64,000 bases of DNA from an uncultured Flavobacteriaceae bacterium (GTDB taxonomy: Bacteria; Bacteroidota; Bacteroidia; Flavobacteriales; Flavobacteriaceae): NCBI GenBank assembly GCA_947497245.1, contig CANMFO010000001.1, forward strand, positions 1,240,001-1,304,000, written 5' to 3'. Below, one piece after another: positions 8,898-17,889 of this stretch. Under the pieces are notes generated by a model. The model was not told where the DNA came from, did not search any database, and worked only from the letters and a program-made list of their open reading frames with translations. The first letter of the stretch is position 1. Each line of letters begins with the position of its first letter. Position numbers and translations under genes: made by a program.

Positions 8898-10106
8898 TTA
8901 TCTGCGCTCCTTTCGCATTAAAGCTTCCAAAAAGTAATAATCGGCATAATTTAGCGGAACATCGATTTCCGAATTGTGCGGAATACTTCCTACCGAATGC
9001 TTGAGAAGCAGTCCCTCATTGCTCCCAATCTCGGCCAAATAGGTCCCGGAGCTCAAGGTTTCCAATATTTGATCGGCCACACCGCGGTACTCGATCGCAT
9101 CTTCGGTAGAAACAAAGGTACTCAGCTCATACAGGGCCGATGCAACAATGGCAGCGGCGGACGCATCCCTTTTGGTATCTGCTTCAATAGGGACATCATA
9201 GTCCCAGTACGGCACCTTGTCTTTTGGTAAATTGGGGTGGTCCTTTATAAATTTCGCTATCTTTTGGGCATGGTCGAGGTATTTTGGATCCATAGTCTCC
9301 CTATACATCACCGTATATCCGTACAATCCCCAGGATTGGCCCCTTGCCCAAGCCGAGCCATCGCTATAACCCTGGGCGGTATTTCTGTGAAGTACCTCTC
9401 CCGTTTCGGTATCATAATCCAACACATGGATGGAGCTGTTGTCCTCCCTGAAATGATTTTTCATGGTGGTATCCGCATGGGTCACCGCTATGTCGTAATA
9501 GGTGGAATCGCCGGAAATTTTGGTCGCGTTAAAAAGCAGTTCCAAGTTCATCATATTGTCCACGATGACCGGACATTCCCATCGATCATTGCGTTCCCAG
9601 GATTGAAGAATTCCCGCTTTCGGCTTGAACCGGGTGGCGAGCGACTGGGCGGCTCTGACGATAACGGCCTCGTACGGCTTTGAATCCATATATTTCAGTC
9701 CATTCCCGTAGCTGCATCCGATCATAAAACCGAGATCGTGGTTGCCTTCCCAATATTGGATGGTGTCCAGTTTTTCGGTATAGGTTATGGCGCGTTCCTT
9801 CCATTTCTCATCTTCGGTCATTCCGTACAGGTACCATAGGGAACTTGGATAGAAGCCGCTTGTCCATTCATATATGCCGACCAAACGAAGTTTTCCATCC
9901 GTAATACTCTTCGGCATCGGCTTGTCCGTTTCCAAAAAAGGTAGGGCTTTTGCATATAGTGAATCGTACTGTTTGGTCACATGTTCCAGTATGGATATGG
10001 GTTCTTCCATTTCCTTTTTGGTGGTTTGCTGCCCGCAGCCCAACAGAAGAAAAATACATAAGGGTACCACTTGGCCAAGTCTTGTAAACATTTTGAATTT
10101 GATCAT
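8898..10106 (-). CDS. GH88 unsaturated glucuronyl hydrolase, lipoprotein
   Basis: Glycoside hydrolase family 88 protein of 402 residues from MIKFKMF. The signal ends in a lipobox (LLLGC, Cys24), so it should be lipid-anchored in the periplasm or outer membrane; an upstream in-frame Met at 10163 lies before the signal and is unlikely. Family hallmarks: 'EWTSGFYPSSLWYL', Asp124 in 'EGNHDLGFM' and Asp183 in 'PVIVDNMMNLELL', matching the two catalytic Asp of characterised enzymes, and 'GYSDGSAWARGQSWGLYG'. GH88 enzymes hydrate the unsaturated uronic acid left at the non-reducing end by polysaccharide lyases. Its place inside a hydroxyproline operon (79 bases after the epimerase, 11 before the dehydrogenase) is unexpected. 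Confidence 0.88.
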   Translation of the reverse strand: MIKFKMFTRLGQVVPLCIFLLLGCGQQTTKKEMEEPISILEHVTKQYDSLYAKALPFLETDKPMPKSITDGKLRLVGIYEWTSGFYPSSLWYLYGMTEDEKWKERAITYTEKLDTIQYWEGNHDLGFMIGCSYGNGLKYMDSKPYEAVIVRAAQSLATRFKPKAGILQSWERNDRWECPVIVDNMMNLELLFNATKISGDSTYYDIAVTHADTTMKNHFREDNSSIHVLDYDTETGEVLHRNTAQGYSDGSAWARGQSWGLYGYTVMYRETMDPKYLDHAQKIAKFIKDHPNLPKDKVPYWDYDVPIEADTKRDASAAAIVASALYELSTFVSTEDAIEYRGVADQILETLSSGTYLAEIGSNEGLLLKHSVGSIPHNSEIDVPLNYADYYFLEALMRKERR

Positions 10107-10185
10107 AATTTGATTGCTTTCCATGGTTTGGACAGCGAATGTCCTCGCGTTAAAAATAGGCAATTTTTGTCATTCCATACCGGGT

Positions 10186-11193
10186 TCATATTACCTGAAA
10201 TCCATGGGCGTAAGGGTCTTCATCATCGATGATTATCGAATTGTACCCATAGATCTTTGCCCATCCCCGGATACTTGGAATTATTGCCGGTATTCCCGCC
10301 AGGGAAGTCTCCTCTTCTATCCTCCCTACAAATTGCGACCCGATAAAGCTCTCGTGTACAAACTCCTCTCCCAGTTTGAGTTTCCCTTTGGCGTGCCATT
10401 GGGCCATACGGGCAGAGGTACCGGTACCACAGGGAGAACGATCAATGGCTTTATCTCCGTAAAAGACGGCGTTCCTGGCCGTGGCTTCCGGTGAAATGGT
10501 CGTACCGGTCCACAAAATATGGCTTACCCCGCGGATGGTATCGTCCTCAGGGTGCACGAACGTATCGGGGTGTTCTAAATTGATCTTCTTGCGGATCTCC
10601 TGACTGAACTGCACCAAGGCACTGGCCGAGAAATCTTGAATTCCGGAAAAGTTGGGTTGCGGATCTATAAGGGCATAAAAGTTCCCGCCGTAGGAAACAT
10701 CGAACACCACCTCGCCCAATCCGGTACATTCCACGGTCAGTTCCCGAGCGGCCAAGTACGACATTACGTTGGTCAATCGTACCCAATCTACCTTTCCCTT
10801 GGTTTGTTGATATTCGATATGAACCAGCCCCGCCGGGGTTTCCATCCGCACCTTGCCCGGAGTTTTGGGCTCTAACAACCCCTCCTCTATTCCGATGGTA
10901 ATGGCCCCAATTGTGCCATGTCCGCACATCGGTAAGCAGCCACTGGTCTCTATGAACAGGATTCCAAAATCATTTTGGGGATCGACGGGTGGATAAAAAA
11001 TACTACCGCTCATCATATCATGGCCCCGGGGTTCGTACATTAAACCCTTTCGTATCCAGTCGAATTCTTTGATGAAGTGTTGTCTTTTTGCACTCATGTC
11101 CTTTCCGACCAGATCCGGACCACCACTCTTGACGACCCGAACCGGGTTTCCACAGGTATGGGCATCGATACATGTAAAGGTATTACGACCCAT
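10186..11193 (-). CDS. 4-hydroxyproline 2-epimerase, proline racemase family
   Basis: Cofactor-independent epimerase of 335 residues that interconverts trans-4-hydroxy-L-proline and cis-4-hydroxy-D-proline. I chose the MGRNTFTCIDAHTCG start because the family begins just before this motif; an alternative Met at 11208 adds five residues. Both catalytic Cys are present: Cys90 in 'LPMCGHGTIG' and Cys255 in 'DRSPCGTGTSAR'. Having both argues for an epimerase and against the hydroxyproline dehydratase subgroup, in which the second Cys is replaced. The start overlaps the end of the DUF885 gene by 11 bases, so the two are translationally coupled. First catabolic step of the operon. Confidence 0.92.
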   Translation of the reverse strand: MGRNTFTCIDAHTCGNPVRVVKSGGPDLVGKDMSAKRQHFIKEFDWIRKGLMYEPRGHDMMSGSIFYPPVDPQNDFGILFIETSGCLPMCGHGTIGAITIGIEEGLLEPKTPGKVRMETPAGLVHIEYQQTKGKVDWVRLTNVMSYLAARELTVECTGLGEVVFDVSYGGNFYALIDPQPNFSGIQDFSASALVQFSQEIRKKINLEHPDTFVHPEDDTIRGVSHILWTGTTISPEATARNAVFYGDKAIDRSPCGTGTSARMAQWHAKGKLKLGEEFVHESFIGSQFVGRIEEETSLAGIPAIIPSIRGWAKIYGYNSIIIDDEDPYAHGFQVI

Positions 11194-12943
11194 TTTTTGC
11201 TTTTTCAATATAGGCGTTGACCCGTTTTTCCATAATGGACAGGGAAACGGTGCCCTGTCCCAAAATTATTTCATGGAATTCTCGAATGTCGAATGCACTC
11301 CCCAGCTCGGTCTCGGCTTTTTTGCGAAGTTCACGTATCTTCAATTCCCCAATTTTATAGGACAGCGCCTGCCCCGGCCATGAAATGTAACGATCGGTCT
11401 CTGTATTCACCTCATGAAGCGACAAGGCCGTGTTGGAGGCCATAAAATTGACCACCTGGTCCCTCGTCCAACCCTTGGCATGGATTCCCGTGTCGACCAC
11501 CAAACGGCAGGCCCTCCACATCTCGTAGGTCAGCTGTCCAAAACGCTCATAGGGCGTCGTATACATTCCCATTTCCTCAGCCAAAAATTCGGTATAAAGC
11601 CCCCAACCCTCTCCATAGGCGGACAAATAAAGGTCTTTCCTAAACTGCGGGATGCTATCGCCCAGTTCCAGGTTCAAAGCGCCCTGCAAGTGATGGCCAG
11701 GAACCGCTTCGTGCACCGTGAGTGCCGGCAAAGTGTACAGGGTACGGCTTGGGAGGTCATAGGTATTTACCCAATAATATCCTGGGTCGGTACTGTTTTT
11801 ACCGGTACCCACATACCTTCCCCCTGTATACTTCGGTGCTATGGCATCGGGTACGGGTGCCACACCATAGGGTTTTCGGGGAAGGGTCTTGAAGAATCTG
11901 GGCAATTGTTCATCGGCCCGTTTTGCCATATCCCGTGCGATCATCAACAATTCCCCAGGTGTTTTTGCATAGAACTGCTCGTCGGTCCTCAAAAAGTTCA
12001 AGAAATCCGCAAAACTTCCCTCAAATTCCAGATCTTTAATAATTTGTTCCATTTGGGCCTTGATACGGGCCACTTCGGCATGTCCGATTTTATGGATGTC
12101 ATCGGCCGTATACCGCGTGCCCGTGGTATAATAATTAATTCGATTTTGGTAATAGGCCGACCCTTTAGGGGTTTCCGATACGCCAATGGCAGTTCTTGTT
12201 TTCGGAAGGTACTCTTCTTCAAAAAATGCCTTTATCCGTATGAACTGCGGGATGACCTTGGTGTTGATCGCCACTTTTGCGGCATTCAGTACAGAATCCC
12301 GTTGTTGTCCGGTGAGTCCTGCCGGAAGGTTCTTGAAAGGTGAGTAATAGTAGCTGTCGCCGTAGTGTTCCACAATGTGGTCGTCGTAGGTGCTCTCATA
12401 GCCCGTGAAAATGACCTTAGGTTGGGAAATCCCTTTTTTAAGCCCCGCCCTCAGATTGACAAAATGTTGGTCCACGAAGTCAGGAATGGCATTTAACTTG
12501 TTTAAATAGGCCTTTACCTGCACATAATTGGCCAAAGGCCTAACGTTGTAGGTCAGATTACTGTGGAACCCCGCATCGGACAACAGGGGATTGAGATAGC
12601 GCTCCCATTCGTAGAAATCGATTTTATCCTGCAGCACAAAATTCAGGAGCTCGAAGGAAATTTTTTCGGTTTCGTCTAAGGTACTTGGGTCAATTTTGGC
12701 CAAGGCCGCTTTTTTTGTCCTTGCGAACTCCGCCTCCGACCGGTAGTACGCTTTGGTAAAAAGTCCCAATGGATAGGTCTCCCGATCATATCCTTTATGG
12801 TTCTGATAATCCTCTATGACCTTTTGCAGGGCGACCGAAGAACTATGGACACTTTCCTGAGCCCGTATTGTCCCAAACATTAAGAACAGTGCCAAGAACA
12901 CGGATTTGGAACAATTTATCCAAGTTGGTCTATATTGGGTCAT
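11183..12943 (-). CDS. DUF885 family secreted putative metallopeptidase
   Basis: Protein of 586 residues from MTQYRPTW (an in-frame Met four codons earlier at 12955 is possible), with a signal peptide ending near 'LFLMFGTIRAQES'. The body is a DUF885 domain; its metal-site motif HEAVPGHH is at about 411-418, followed by 'SAYGEGWGLYTEFLAEEMG' carrying the third-ligand Glu. DUF885 proteins are grouped with gluzincin-like metallopeptidases, but few have been tested. The start overlaps the aldehyde dehydrogenase stop and the end overlaps the epimerase start, so it is an integral operon member. It may release hydroxyproline from peptides; that is inference from position. Confidence 0.82.
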   Translation of the reverse strand: MTQYRPTWINCSKSVFLALFLMFGTIRAQESVHSSSVALQKVIEDYQNHKGYDRETYPLGLFTKAYYRSEAEFARTKKAALAKIDPSTLDETEKISFELLNFVLQDKIDFYEWERYLNPLLSDAGFHSNLTYNVRPLANYVQVKAYLNKLNAIPDFVDQHFVNLRAGLKKGISQPKVIFTGYESTYDDHIVEHYGDSYYYSPFKNLPAGLTGQQRDSVLNAAKVAINTKVIPQFIRIKAFFEEEYLPKTRTAIGVSETPKGSAYYQNRINYYTTGTRYTADDIHKIGHAEVARIKAQMEQIIKDLEFEGSFADFLNFLRTDEQFYAKTPGELLMIARDMAKRADEQLPRFFKTLPRKPYGVAPVPDAIAPKYTGGRYVGTGKNSTDPGYYWVNTYDLPSRTLYTLPALTVHEAVPGHHLQGALNLELGDSIPQFRKDLYLSAYGEGWGLYTEFLAEEMGMYTTPYERFGQLTYEMWRACRLVVDTGIHAKGWTRDQVVNFMASNTALSLHEVNTETDRYISWPGQALSYKIGELKIRELRKKAETELGSAFDIREFHEIILGQGTVSLSIMEKRVNAYIEKAKNGS

Positions 12944-14513
12944 TGCTAAGGGCATTGTTCACCAATCTTGAGATTTTCATTGGATTTCCATCCTTTAATT
13001 CGTCGGGAAGCAATTCCTGGGGCCAATTTTGGTAGCTAAAGGGGCGCACCCACCGTTTGATGGAATGTGTCCCGACCGCCGTAAACCGACTGTCCGTTGA
13101 GGCGGGGTATGGCCCCCCGTGCTGCATGGCGGGACAAACCTCCACTCCGGTGGGCACACCGTTAAAAATAATACGTCCCACCCTATTTTGCAGGGCAGTG
13201 CCCACTTTTTGGTTGGCCCTGATCTCATCGGTGCTACCCAATATCGTTCCGGTCAACTGCCCTTCCAGGTTGTTTATGATCATGGTCAATTCATCCAAAT
13301 CCGCACAGCGGACCACTATGGAAAAAGGACCGAATACTTCCTGATGCAAGCGGGGGTTCTTTAAAAAGCCGGGGCCATCCACGGTCAATATTTTTTGACG
13401 GGCATGATTGGCTGCTACCTCGGCATCGTAAGAGGCCGCAACGGTAACGCCGTGCTGCCCGGACAGTTCGCTTTTTCCCTTTTCATAATTTTCGTGGATG
13501 TTGGGATGCAACATACAGTTCGGTTCCAAGGTTTCGATTTCGCTTCCCAATATTTTGATAAAACGGTCCAAGTCCGTGCCTTGTATCCCCAAGATCAACC
13601 CTGGATTCGTGCAAAATTGCCCTGCCCCCACTGTAATGGAGCCGGCATATTTCTTTGCCCAATCATCTGCATGCCCTTTAAGGGCCGATGGCAAGGCCAC
13701 CACCGGGTTAATACTGCCCATTTCAGCAAAAACCGGAATGGGCTCTTCCCTTTGGGAAGCCAAATTGAACAGTGCCCTCCCGCCTTTGATACTTCCGGTA
13801 AAGCCTACAGCTTTGACCTGCGGGTGACCCACCAACTGTACCCCCACCGCCGTGCCACTGCTGTTCAAATTTGAAAAGACTCCATTTGGCATTCCCGTTT
13901 TCCCGGCCGCCCTCAAAACGGCGGAAGCCACCATTTCGCTTGTTCCGGCATGCATGGGGTGGCTTTTTACAACAACCGGGCAACCTGCGGCCAAAGCCGC
14001 CGCCGTATCCCCTCCCGCTGTTGAAAAAGCGAAGGGAAAGTTGCTGGATCCAAAGACGACGACGGGCCCCAGGGGAACCAACATTTTGCGTAGATCGGGT
14101 TTTGGAACAGGCGTTCTATCAGGAAGCGCGGTATCTATTGTAGCATCGACCCAGGAACCTTCTGTAATCAGATCGGCAAAGGAACGCAATTGTCCTACAG
14201 TCCGTCCACGTTCTCCCTTGGCCCTTCCTTCGGGCAGTCCCGATTCAGAACAATACATTTGTATCAAAGCATCGTCCAGGTTCAAAATCTCATCGGCAAT
14301 GGTGTTCAAAAAGGTCGCTTTTTGAGAACCGGACATCGCGCCATAGGTTTCAAAGGCGCTAGCGGCCAGGTCTACGGCCTCATCGACCTCTTCCTGGGAA
14401 GCCTCTGTATGCAAAGGCTCATTCTCAATATTCAAAAGGGGGTTAAAGGTGCGGTACGTGATGGTGCCCTTCGCGGACAAATGGGCACCAATATAATTTT
14501 TTCCGGATATCAT
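12930..14513 (-). CDS. Alpha-ketoglutarate semialdehyde dehydrogenase (NADP-type aldehyde dehydrogenase)
   Basis: Aldehyde dehydrogenase of 527 residues that should oxidise 2,5-dioxopentanoate to 2-oxoglutarate, the last step of hydroxyproline breakdown. The start is the ATG at 14513 (MISGKNYIGAHL); reading further upstream would run into the preceding gene. Catalytic residues are in place: Asn158 in 'GSSNFPFAF', general base Glu264 in 'AEMGSINPV' and nucleophile Cys301 in 'GAGQFCTNPG'. The N-terminal pattern and length match the KGSADH subgroup found in sugar-acid and hydroxyproline pathways. It follows the deaminase by 31 bases and overlaps the DUF885 gene. Confidence 0.92.
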   Translation of the reverse strand: MISGKNYIGAHLSAKGTITYRTFNPLLNIENEPLHTEASQEEVDEAVDLAASAFETYGAMSGSQKATFLNTIADEILNLDDALIQMYCSESGLPEGRAKGERGRTVGQLRSFADLITEGSWVDATIDTALPDRTPVPKPDLRKMLVPLGPVVVFGSSNFPFAFSTAGGDTAAALAAGCPVVVKSHPMHAGTSEMVASAVLRAAGKTGMPNGVFSNLNSSGTAVGVQLVGHPQVKAVGFTGSIKGGRALFNLASQREEPIPVFAEMGSINPVVALPSALKGHADDWAKKYAGSITVGAGQFCTNPGLILGIQGTDLDRFIKILGSEIETLEPNCMLHPNIHENYEKGKSELSGQHGVTVAASYDAEVAANHARQKILTVDGPGFLKNPRLHQEVFGPFSIVVRCADLDELTMIINNLEGQLTGTILGSTDEIRANQKVGTALQNRVGRIIFNGVPTGVEVCPAMQHGGPYPASTDSRFTAVGTHSIKRWVRPFSYQNWPQELLPDELKDGNPMKISRLVNNALSNDPI

Positions 14514-14544
14514 GGACTGTTCTACTTTAGATGTGTTTATTTTT

Positions 14545-15468
14545 CTATTGGGCCGGCAGTGGTTTGTATTCAGGAAGGACCGGCCTTGTTCGAAGCCCTT
14601 CCGAAATGATGGCCCGGACCCGTTCCCGTTCTGCACCCTGAAGGGGCAGTCTAGGCGGACGGACCTGTTCGGTGCCAATTCCTGTGGCTACCTCGGCCAA
14701 TTTAATATTTTGGACAAGCTGTGGGCTAATATCCAATTCCAAAAGAGGTAAAAACCACCTGTAAATAGCGATGGCTTCCTTAGTTCTTCCCGCTTTGGCG
14801 AGTTCATAGATTGCCACGGTCTCGGCCGGAAAGGCGCATACCAGACCGGCCACCCATCCGTCCGCTCCGATCAACAGGCTTTCCAAGGCCAATGTATCCA
14901 CACCGCACAAAATTTTCAAGCGGTCCCCAAAACGGTTCCGGAGCCTTCCAATATTTGTAATGTCGCGTGTCGATTCCTTTACGGCCTGTATATTGTCATG
15001 GGCCACAAGTTCCTCGAACATGGCAACGGTGACCTCGATCTTATAATCCACCGGATTATTGTAGATCATAATGGGCAATGGGGTGCTTTCCGCTATTTTT
15101 TTGAAATACGCAACCGTTTCCAAATCTGTGGACTTATAGCGCATGGGCGGTAGTACCATCAATGCATCGGCCCCTGCCCTTTCCGCACTTTGGGCCGCTT
15201 GGATGGCCATCTTGGTCGCCTGTTCGGCAATGGTCATCACCACCGGAACGCTGCCCTGGGCCAAACGAACGGTCTCCTTGATGAGTACTTCCCTTTCCTC
15301 GTTCGTCAAGGTACTTGCCTCGCCCAAGGAACCCCCAAGGATAATACCGTGCACCCCCGCCTCCAGTTGCGCCCGAATGTTGGTTGCGAACATCTCCAGG
15401 TCAAGAACGTCCTCTTCCGTAAATTTCGTAGTCACTGCGGGCATGATGCCCTGCCATTTTAGCTCCAT
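14545..15468 (-). CDS. DapA-family 1-pyrroline-4-hydroxy-2-carboxylate deaminase
   Basis: Dihydrodipicolinate synthase/N-acetylneuraminate lyase family barrel of 307 residues. Schiff-base Lys164 (QAVKEST) and the catalytic Tyr136 (MIYNNPVDY) are present, as is the substrate-carboxylate motif 'GGSLGEASTLT' at 45-55. Next to the epimerase, the D-hydroxyproline dehydrogenase and KGSADH, the expected reaction is deamination of 1-pyrroline-4-hydroxy-2-carboxylate to 2,5-dioxopentanoate and ammonia. It is the first gene of the operon, with a promoter 26 to 52 bases upstream and the AraC regulator divergent from it. Without that context a sugar-acid aldolase or dehydratase role would be equally possible. 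Confidence 0.88.
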   Translation of the reverse strand: MELKWQGIMPAVTTKFTEEDVLDLEMFATNIRAQLEAGVHGIILGGSLGEASTLTNEEREVLIKETVRLAQGSVPVVMTIAEQATKMAIQAAQSAERAGADALMVLPPMRYKSTDLETVAYFKKIAESTPLPIMIYNNPVDYKIEVTVAMFEELVAHDNIQAVKESTRDITNIGRLRNRFGDRLKILCGVDTLALESLLIGADGWVAGLVCAFPAETVAIYELAKAGRTKEAIAIYRWFLPLLELDISPQLVQNIKLAEVATGIGTEQVRPPRLPLQGAERERVRAIISEGLRTRPVLPEYKPLPAQ

Positions 15469-15493
15469 ATCGATCTATTTATCAAATTTACGA

Positions 15494-15520
15494 CAAAAAT
15501 ATAGGTCATGCTTCATTCAA
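15494..15520 (-). promoter_or_regulatory. Promoter of the hydroxyproline operon
   Basis: On the minus strand TTG (15518-15520), 16 bases, then TATTTTTG (15494-15501), an exact TAnnTTTG match, 26 bases upstream of the deaminase gene. It lies in the 146-base divergent region shared with the AraC regulator, which is the likely controller. The rest of that region is very AT-rich with no clear inverted repeat. Confidence 0.55.
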
Positions 15521-15614
15521 TGTTAATTCCATATTGACTATTTATTGTACTATTTTAACCTATAATTATCAAATATCATTAATTTTAATCCAATATTTGC
15601 ACAATAGTGATTTC

Positions 15615-16472
15615 ATGAAAGTTCAACCCTTTAAGATAGCAAAACCCATACAAACCAATCTGATCGTTCAAGTGGATAAGGGAGAGGTTTTCTACAATCA
15701 ACTGCACGAACATGAAGAAATTCAAATCAGTCATATCGTCAGCGGAAGTGGAAAGCTCATCGTTGCCAACAGTATCAATAGTTTTTCCCGGGGCGATGTC
15801 TTCGTTATCGCAGGGAACACCCCTCATTTGTTCCAGAGCACTTTGGGTGGCGATCCTTCCCATATGGTGTCGGTATTCTTCACAAAATCTAGTTTTGGGC
15901 AAGGTTTTTTTGAAATTCCGGAGTTGGCGGAAGTCAAGCGGTTCTTCCATATTTCTGGAGGAGGTTTTCGCATCCTCTCCAAAAAAAGGACAATTTGTCA
16001 AACCCTGGACCGATTGCCCGATGCCGGCATGCTCGACAGATTTGTGGATTTCTTAAAGTTGATCAAGAAAATAAACGGATCCGAAAAATCGCCCTTGGCC
16101 GGATTCGTCCACCCTAAAAAGATATCGAAGACAGAAGGGAGAAGGCTGCAACAGGTATTCGATCATGTCATGAACAATTTTGAAAAGGAAATAACCCTGG
16201 GGCAAGTGGCGAAACAGGCACACATGACACCACATGCTTTTTGCAGGTTCTTTAAAAAGCGGACCAACAAGACTTTTTTTCAGTTCCTGATCGAGCTCCG
16301 GTTGGAGCACGCCTGTCAAATGTTGGTCGCCCCGGTTAAAATTCCCATTGCCGAAATCTCGGAGAAATCCGGATTTTCCTCCATCTCAAATTTCAATAGA
16401 AAGTTCAAAAGGGCCAAGAATACAACGCCCTCGATGTATCGGAAAAGGATGAAGGTCTATTCCGATTTTTAA
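15615..16472 (+). CDS. AraC family transcriptional regulator
   Basis: Regulator of 285 residues from MKVQPFKIAKPIQ; a longer in-frame reading from 15534 would take in the AT-rich promoter region and is unlikely. The N-terminal half is a cupin-like sensor domain ('NQLHEHEEIQISHIVSGSG', 'FSRGDVFVIAGNTPHLFQS'). The C-terminal ~100 residues hold the two helix-turn-helix units: 'ITLGQVAKQAHMTPHAFCRFF' with 'FFQFLIELRLEHACQML', and 'IAEISEKSGFSSISNFNRKF'. It is divergent from the hydroxyproline operon, so control of that operon, probably with hydroxyproline or an intermediate as inducer, is the natural inference. Its stop faces the aldose epimerase stop 43 bases away. Confidence 0.88.
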   Translation: MKVQPFKIAKPIQTNLIVQVDKGEVFYNQLHEHEEIQISHIVSGSGKLIVANSINSFSRGDVFVIAGNTPHLFQSTLGGDPSHMVSVFFTKSSFGQGFFEIPELAEVKRFFHISGGGFRILSKKRTICQTLDRLPDAGMLDRFVDFLKLIKKINGSEKSPLAGFVHPKKISKTEGRRLQQVFDHVMNNFEKEITLGQVAKQAHMTPHAFCRFFKKRTNKTFFQFLIELRLEHACQMLVAPVKIPIAEISEKSGFSSISNFNRKFKRAKNTTPSMYRKRMKVYSDF

Positions 16473-16515
16473 CCCTTTTTCCAAAACCGACGGACGTGGG
16501 AAGGAACCGGTCCGC

Positions 16516-17712
16516 TTAAAGGGCTACACCAAATTTGTACACGCAGATGGAGCTATAGGTCTCCCCCGGACTCAAAAGTGTACTGGGAAAATTGGGCTTG
16601 TTGGGCGAATCCGGAAAATGTTGGGTTTCGAAGCAGAAGGCTCCCCGGTGCACATAGGGCTTTCCGCTCTTTCCGATTTCGGAACCGTCCATAAAGTTCC
16701 CCCCGTAAAATTGCACTCCTGGTTCGTTGGTGTAGACCTCCATGCTACGCCCGCTAATGGGTTCGATGACCTTAGCGGCCAAGACCAGTCCTTCCACATT
16801 TTTGGGGTCGGCATTGAGCACAAAATTGTGGTCGTAGCCTTTTCCCTTCATCAATTGGTCGTGGGCCTGCCCGATATCCCGGTCTATGGTCTTGGGCTGG
16901 GTGAAATCGAAGGGGGTTCCCTCCACACTCTCAATTTCTCCAGTGGGAATCAAGCCATCATCGACCGGGGTATAGCGATCAGCGTTGATCATTACAATAT
17001 GGTCGTCGACATTTCCGTTCCCTTCCCCCTTTAAATTAAAAAAGGAATGGTGGGTAAGGTTGACCACCGTTGTCTTATCCGTTTCTGCCCGATATGTTAT
17101 CTTGAGTTCGTTCCCATCTGTCAATACATACCGTACCCGGACCATTAGATTGCCCGGATAGCCCTCTTCCATATCCGGGGATAGCCGGCTAAAGGTTATT
17201 TCATTCCCCGAGACATGGTCCACTTTCCAAACAACACTTTCAAACCCTATTTCGCCCCCGTGCAAATGGTTTCCGTTGTTGTTCAATGCCAGATTGTATT
17301 CCGTGCCGTCGATTTGGAATTTCCCTTTCCCGATGCGGTTGGCGTACCTGCCCACAATGGATCCGTAAAAATTCTTGTTCTCCCTAAATCCTTTCAAGGA
17401 GGAATACCCAAGTACGATATCTTCGAATTTTCCGTTTTTATCGGGAACGTGAAGACTTACCAAACGCTGTCCGTAATTTGTAAAGGTGATTTTTATCCCA
17501 TTCCTGTTGGTCAGGGTGTACAGCCGAACAGAGTCTTGGCCAATGACCGATTCAAAATCCTTTTCCATGATGTCCGAGGTCAGTTCTGATGGTTTTTCGG
17601 GTGAAACATTGCTTTGCTTGTGCTCCTTGCCGTCCTTACAGGCCAATAGGCCGAGACTGCAAAACAGGTATAGCAGCCTTCGAATATTCTTTCCTTCAAT
17701 TGAGTTTCCCAT
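16516..17712 (-). CDS. Aldose 1-epimerase (mutarotase), lipoprotein
   Basis: Galactose mutarotase family protein of 398 residues that interconverts alpha and beta anomers of aldoses. The N-terminus is a lipoprotein signal (RRLLYLFCSLGLLAC), so it should act in the periplasm rather than the cytosol. Catalytic features: 'NGNHLHGG' and 'VNLTHHSFFNLKG' with the conserved His, 'GVQFYGGNF', and the C-terminal 'AFCFETQHFPDSPN' with the catalytic Glu. Monocistronic by position; convergent with the AraC gene and divergent from the M28 peptidase. No specific sugar is indicated. Confidence 0.9.
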   Translation of the reverse strand: MGNSIEGKNIRRLLYLFCSLGLLACKDGKEHKQSNVSPEKPSELTSDIMEKDFESVIGQDSVRLYTLTNRNGIKITFTNYGQRLVSLHVPDKNGKFEDIVLGYSSLKGFRENKNFYGSIVGRYANRIGKGKFQIDGTEYNLALNNNGNHLHGGEIGFESVVWKVDHVSGNEITFSRLSPDMEEGYPGNLMVRVRYVLTDGNELKITYRAETDKTTVVNLTHHSFFNLKGEGNGNVDDHIVMINADRYTPVDDGLIPTGEIESVEGTPFDFTQPKTIDRDIGQAHDQLMKGKGYDHNFVLNADPKNVEGLVLAAKVIEPISGRSMEVYTNEPGVQFYGGNFMDGSEIGKSGKPYVHRGAFCFETQHFPDSPNKPNFPSTLLSPGETYSSICVYKFGVAL

Positions 17713-17825
17713 TTTTGGTCTTTTGTGTTTTTGTTGTACAAGATACTGAAAAAGTAAGAACGGCTATACCGGACAGGACAGCTTGGCACCTGCTAAAATC
17801 CATTTCCCCGATTCTGGTTTAATGA

Positions 17826-17858
17826 TTGCCCGCATTCCCATGGATTTCACTATTTTTG
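17826..17858 (+). promoter_or_regulatory. Promoter of the M28 peptidase gene
   Basis: TTG at 17826-17828, a 22-base spacer and TATTTTTG at 17851-17858 give an exact Bacteroidota -33/-7 pair. The -7 element is 31 bases before the ATG at 17890, which supports that start over the in-frame Met at 17866, since transcription would begin at about that Met. Confidence 0.6.
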
Positions 17859-17889
17859 GGGAATTTTGAACGCCTTATCCATCATTATA

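Noticed and set aside
14514-14678. N-terminal extension of the semialdehyde dehydrogenase
   Set aside because: It would overlap the end of the deaminase gene by 134 bases and lacks any ALDH similarity; the ATG at 14513 gives a normal N-terminus.
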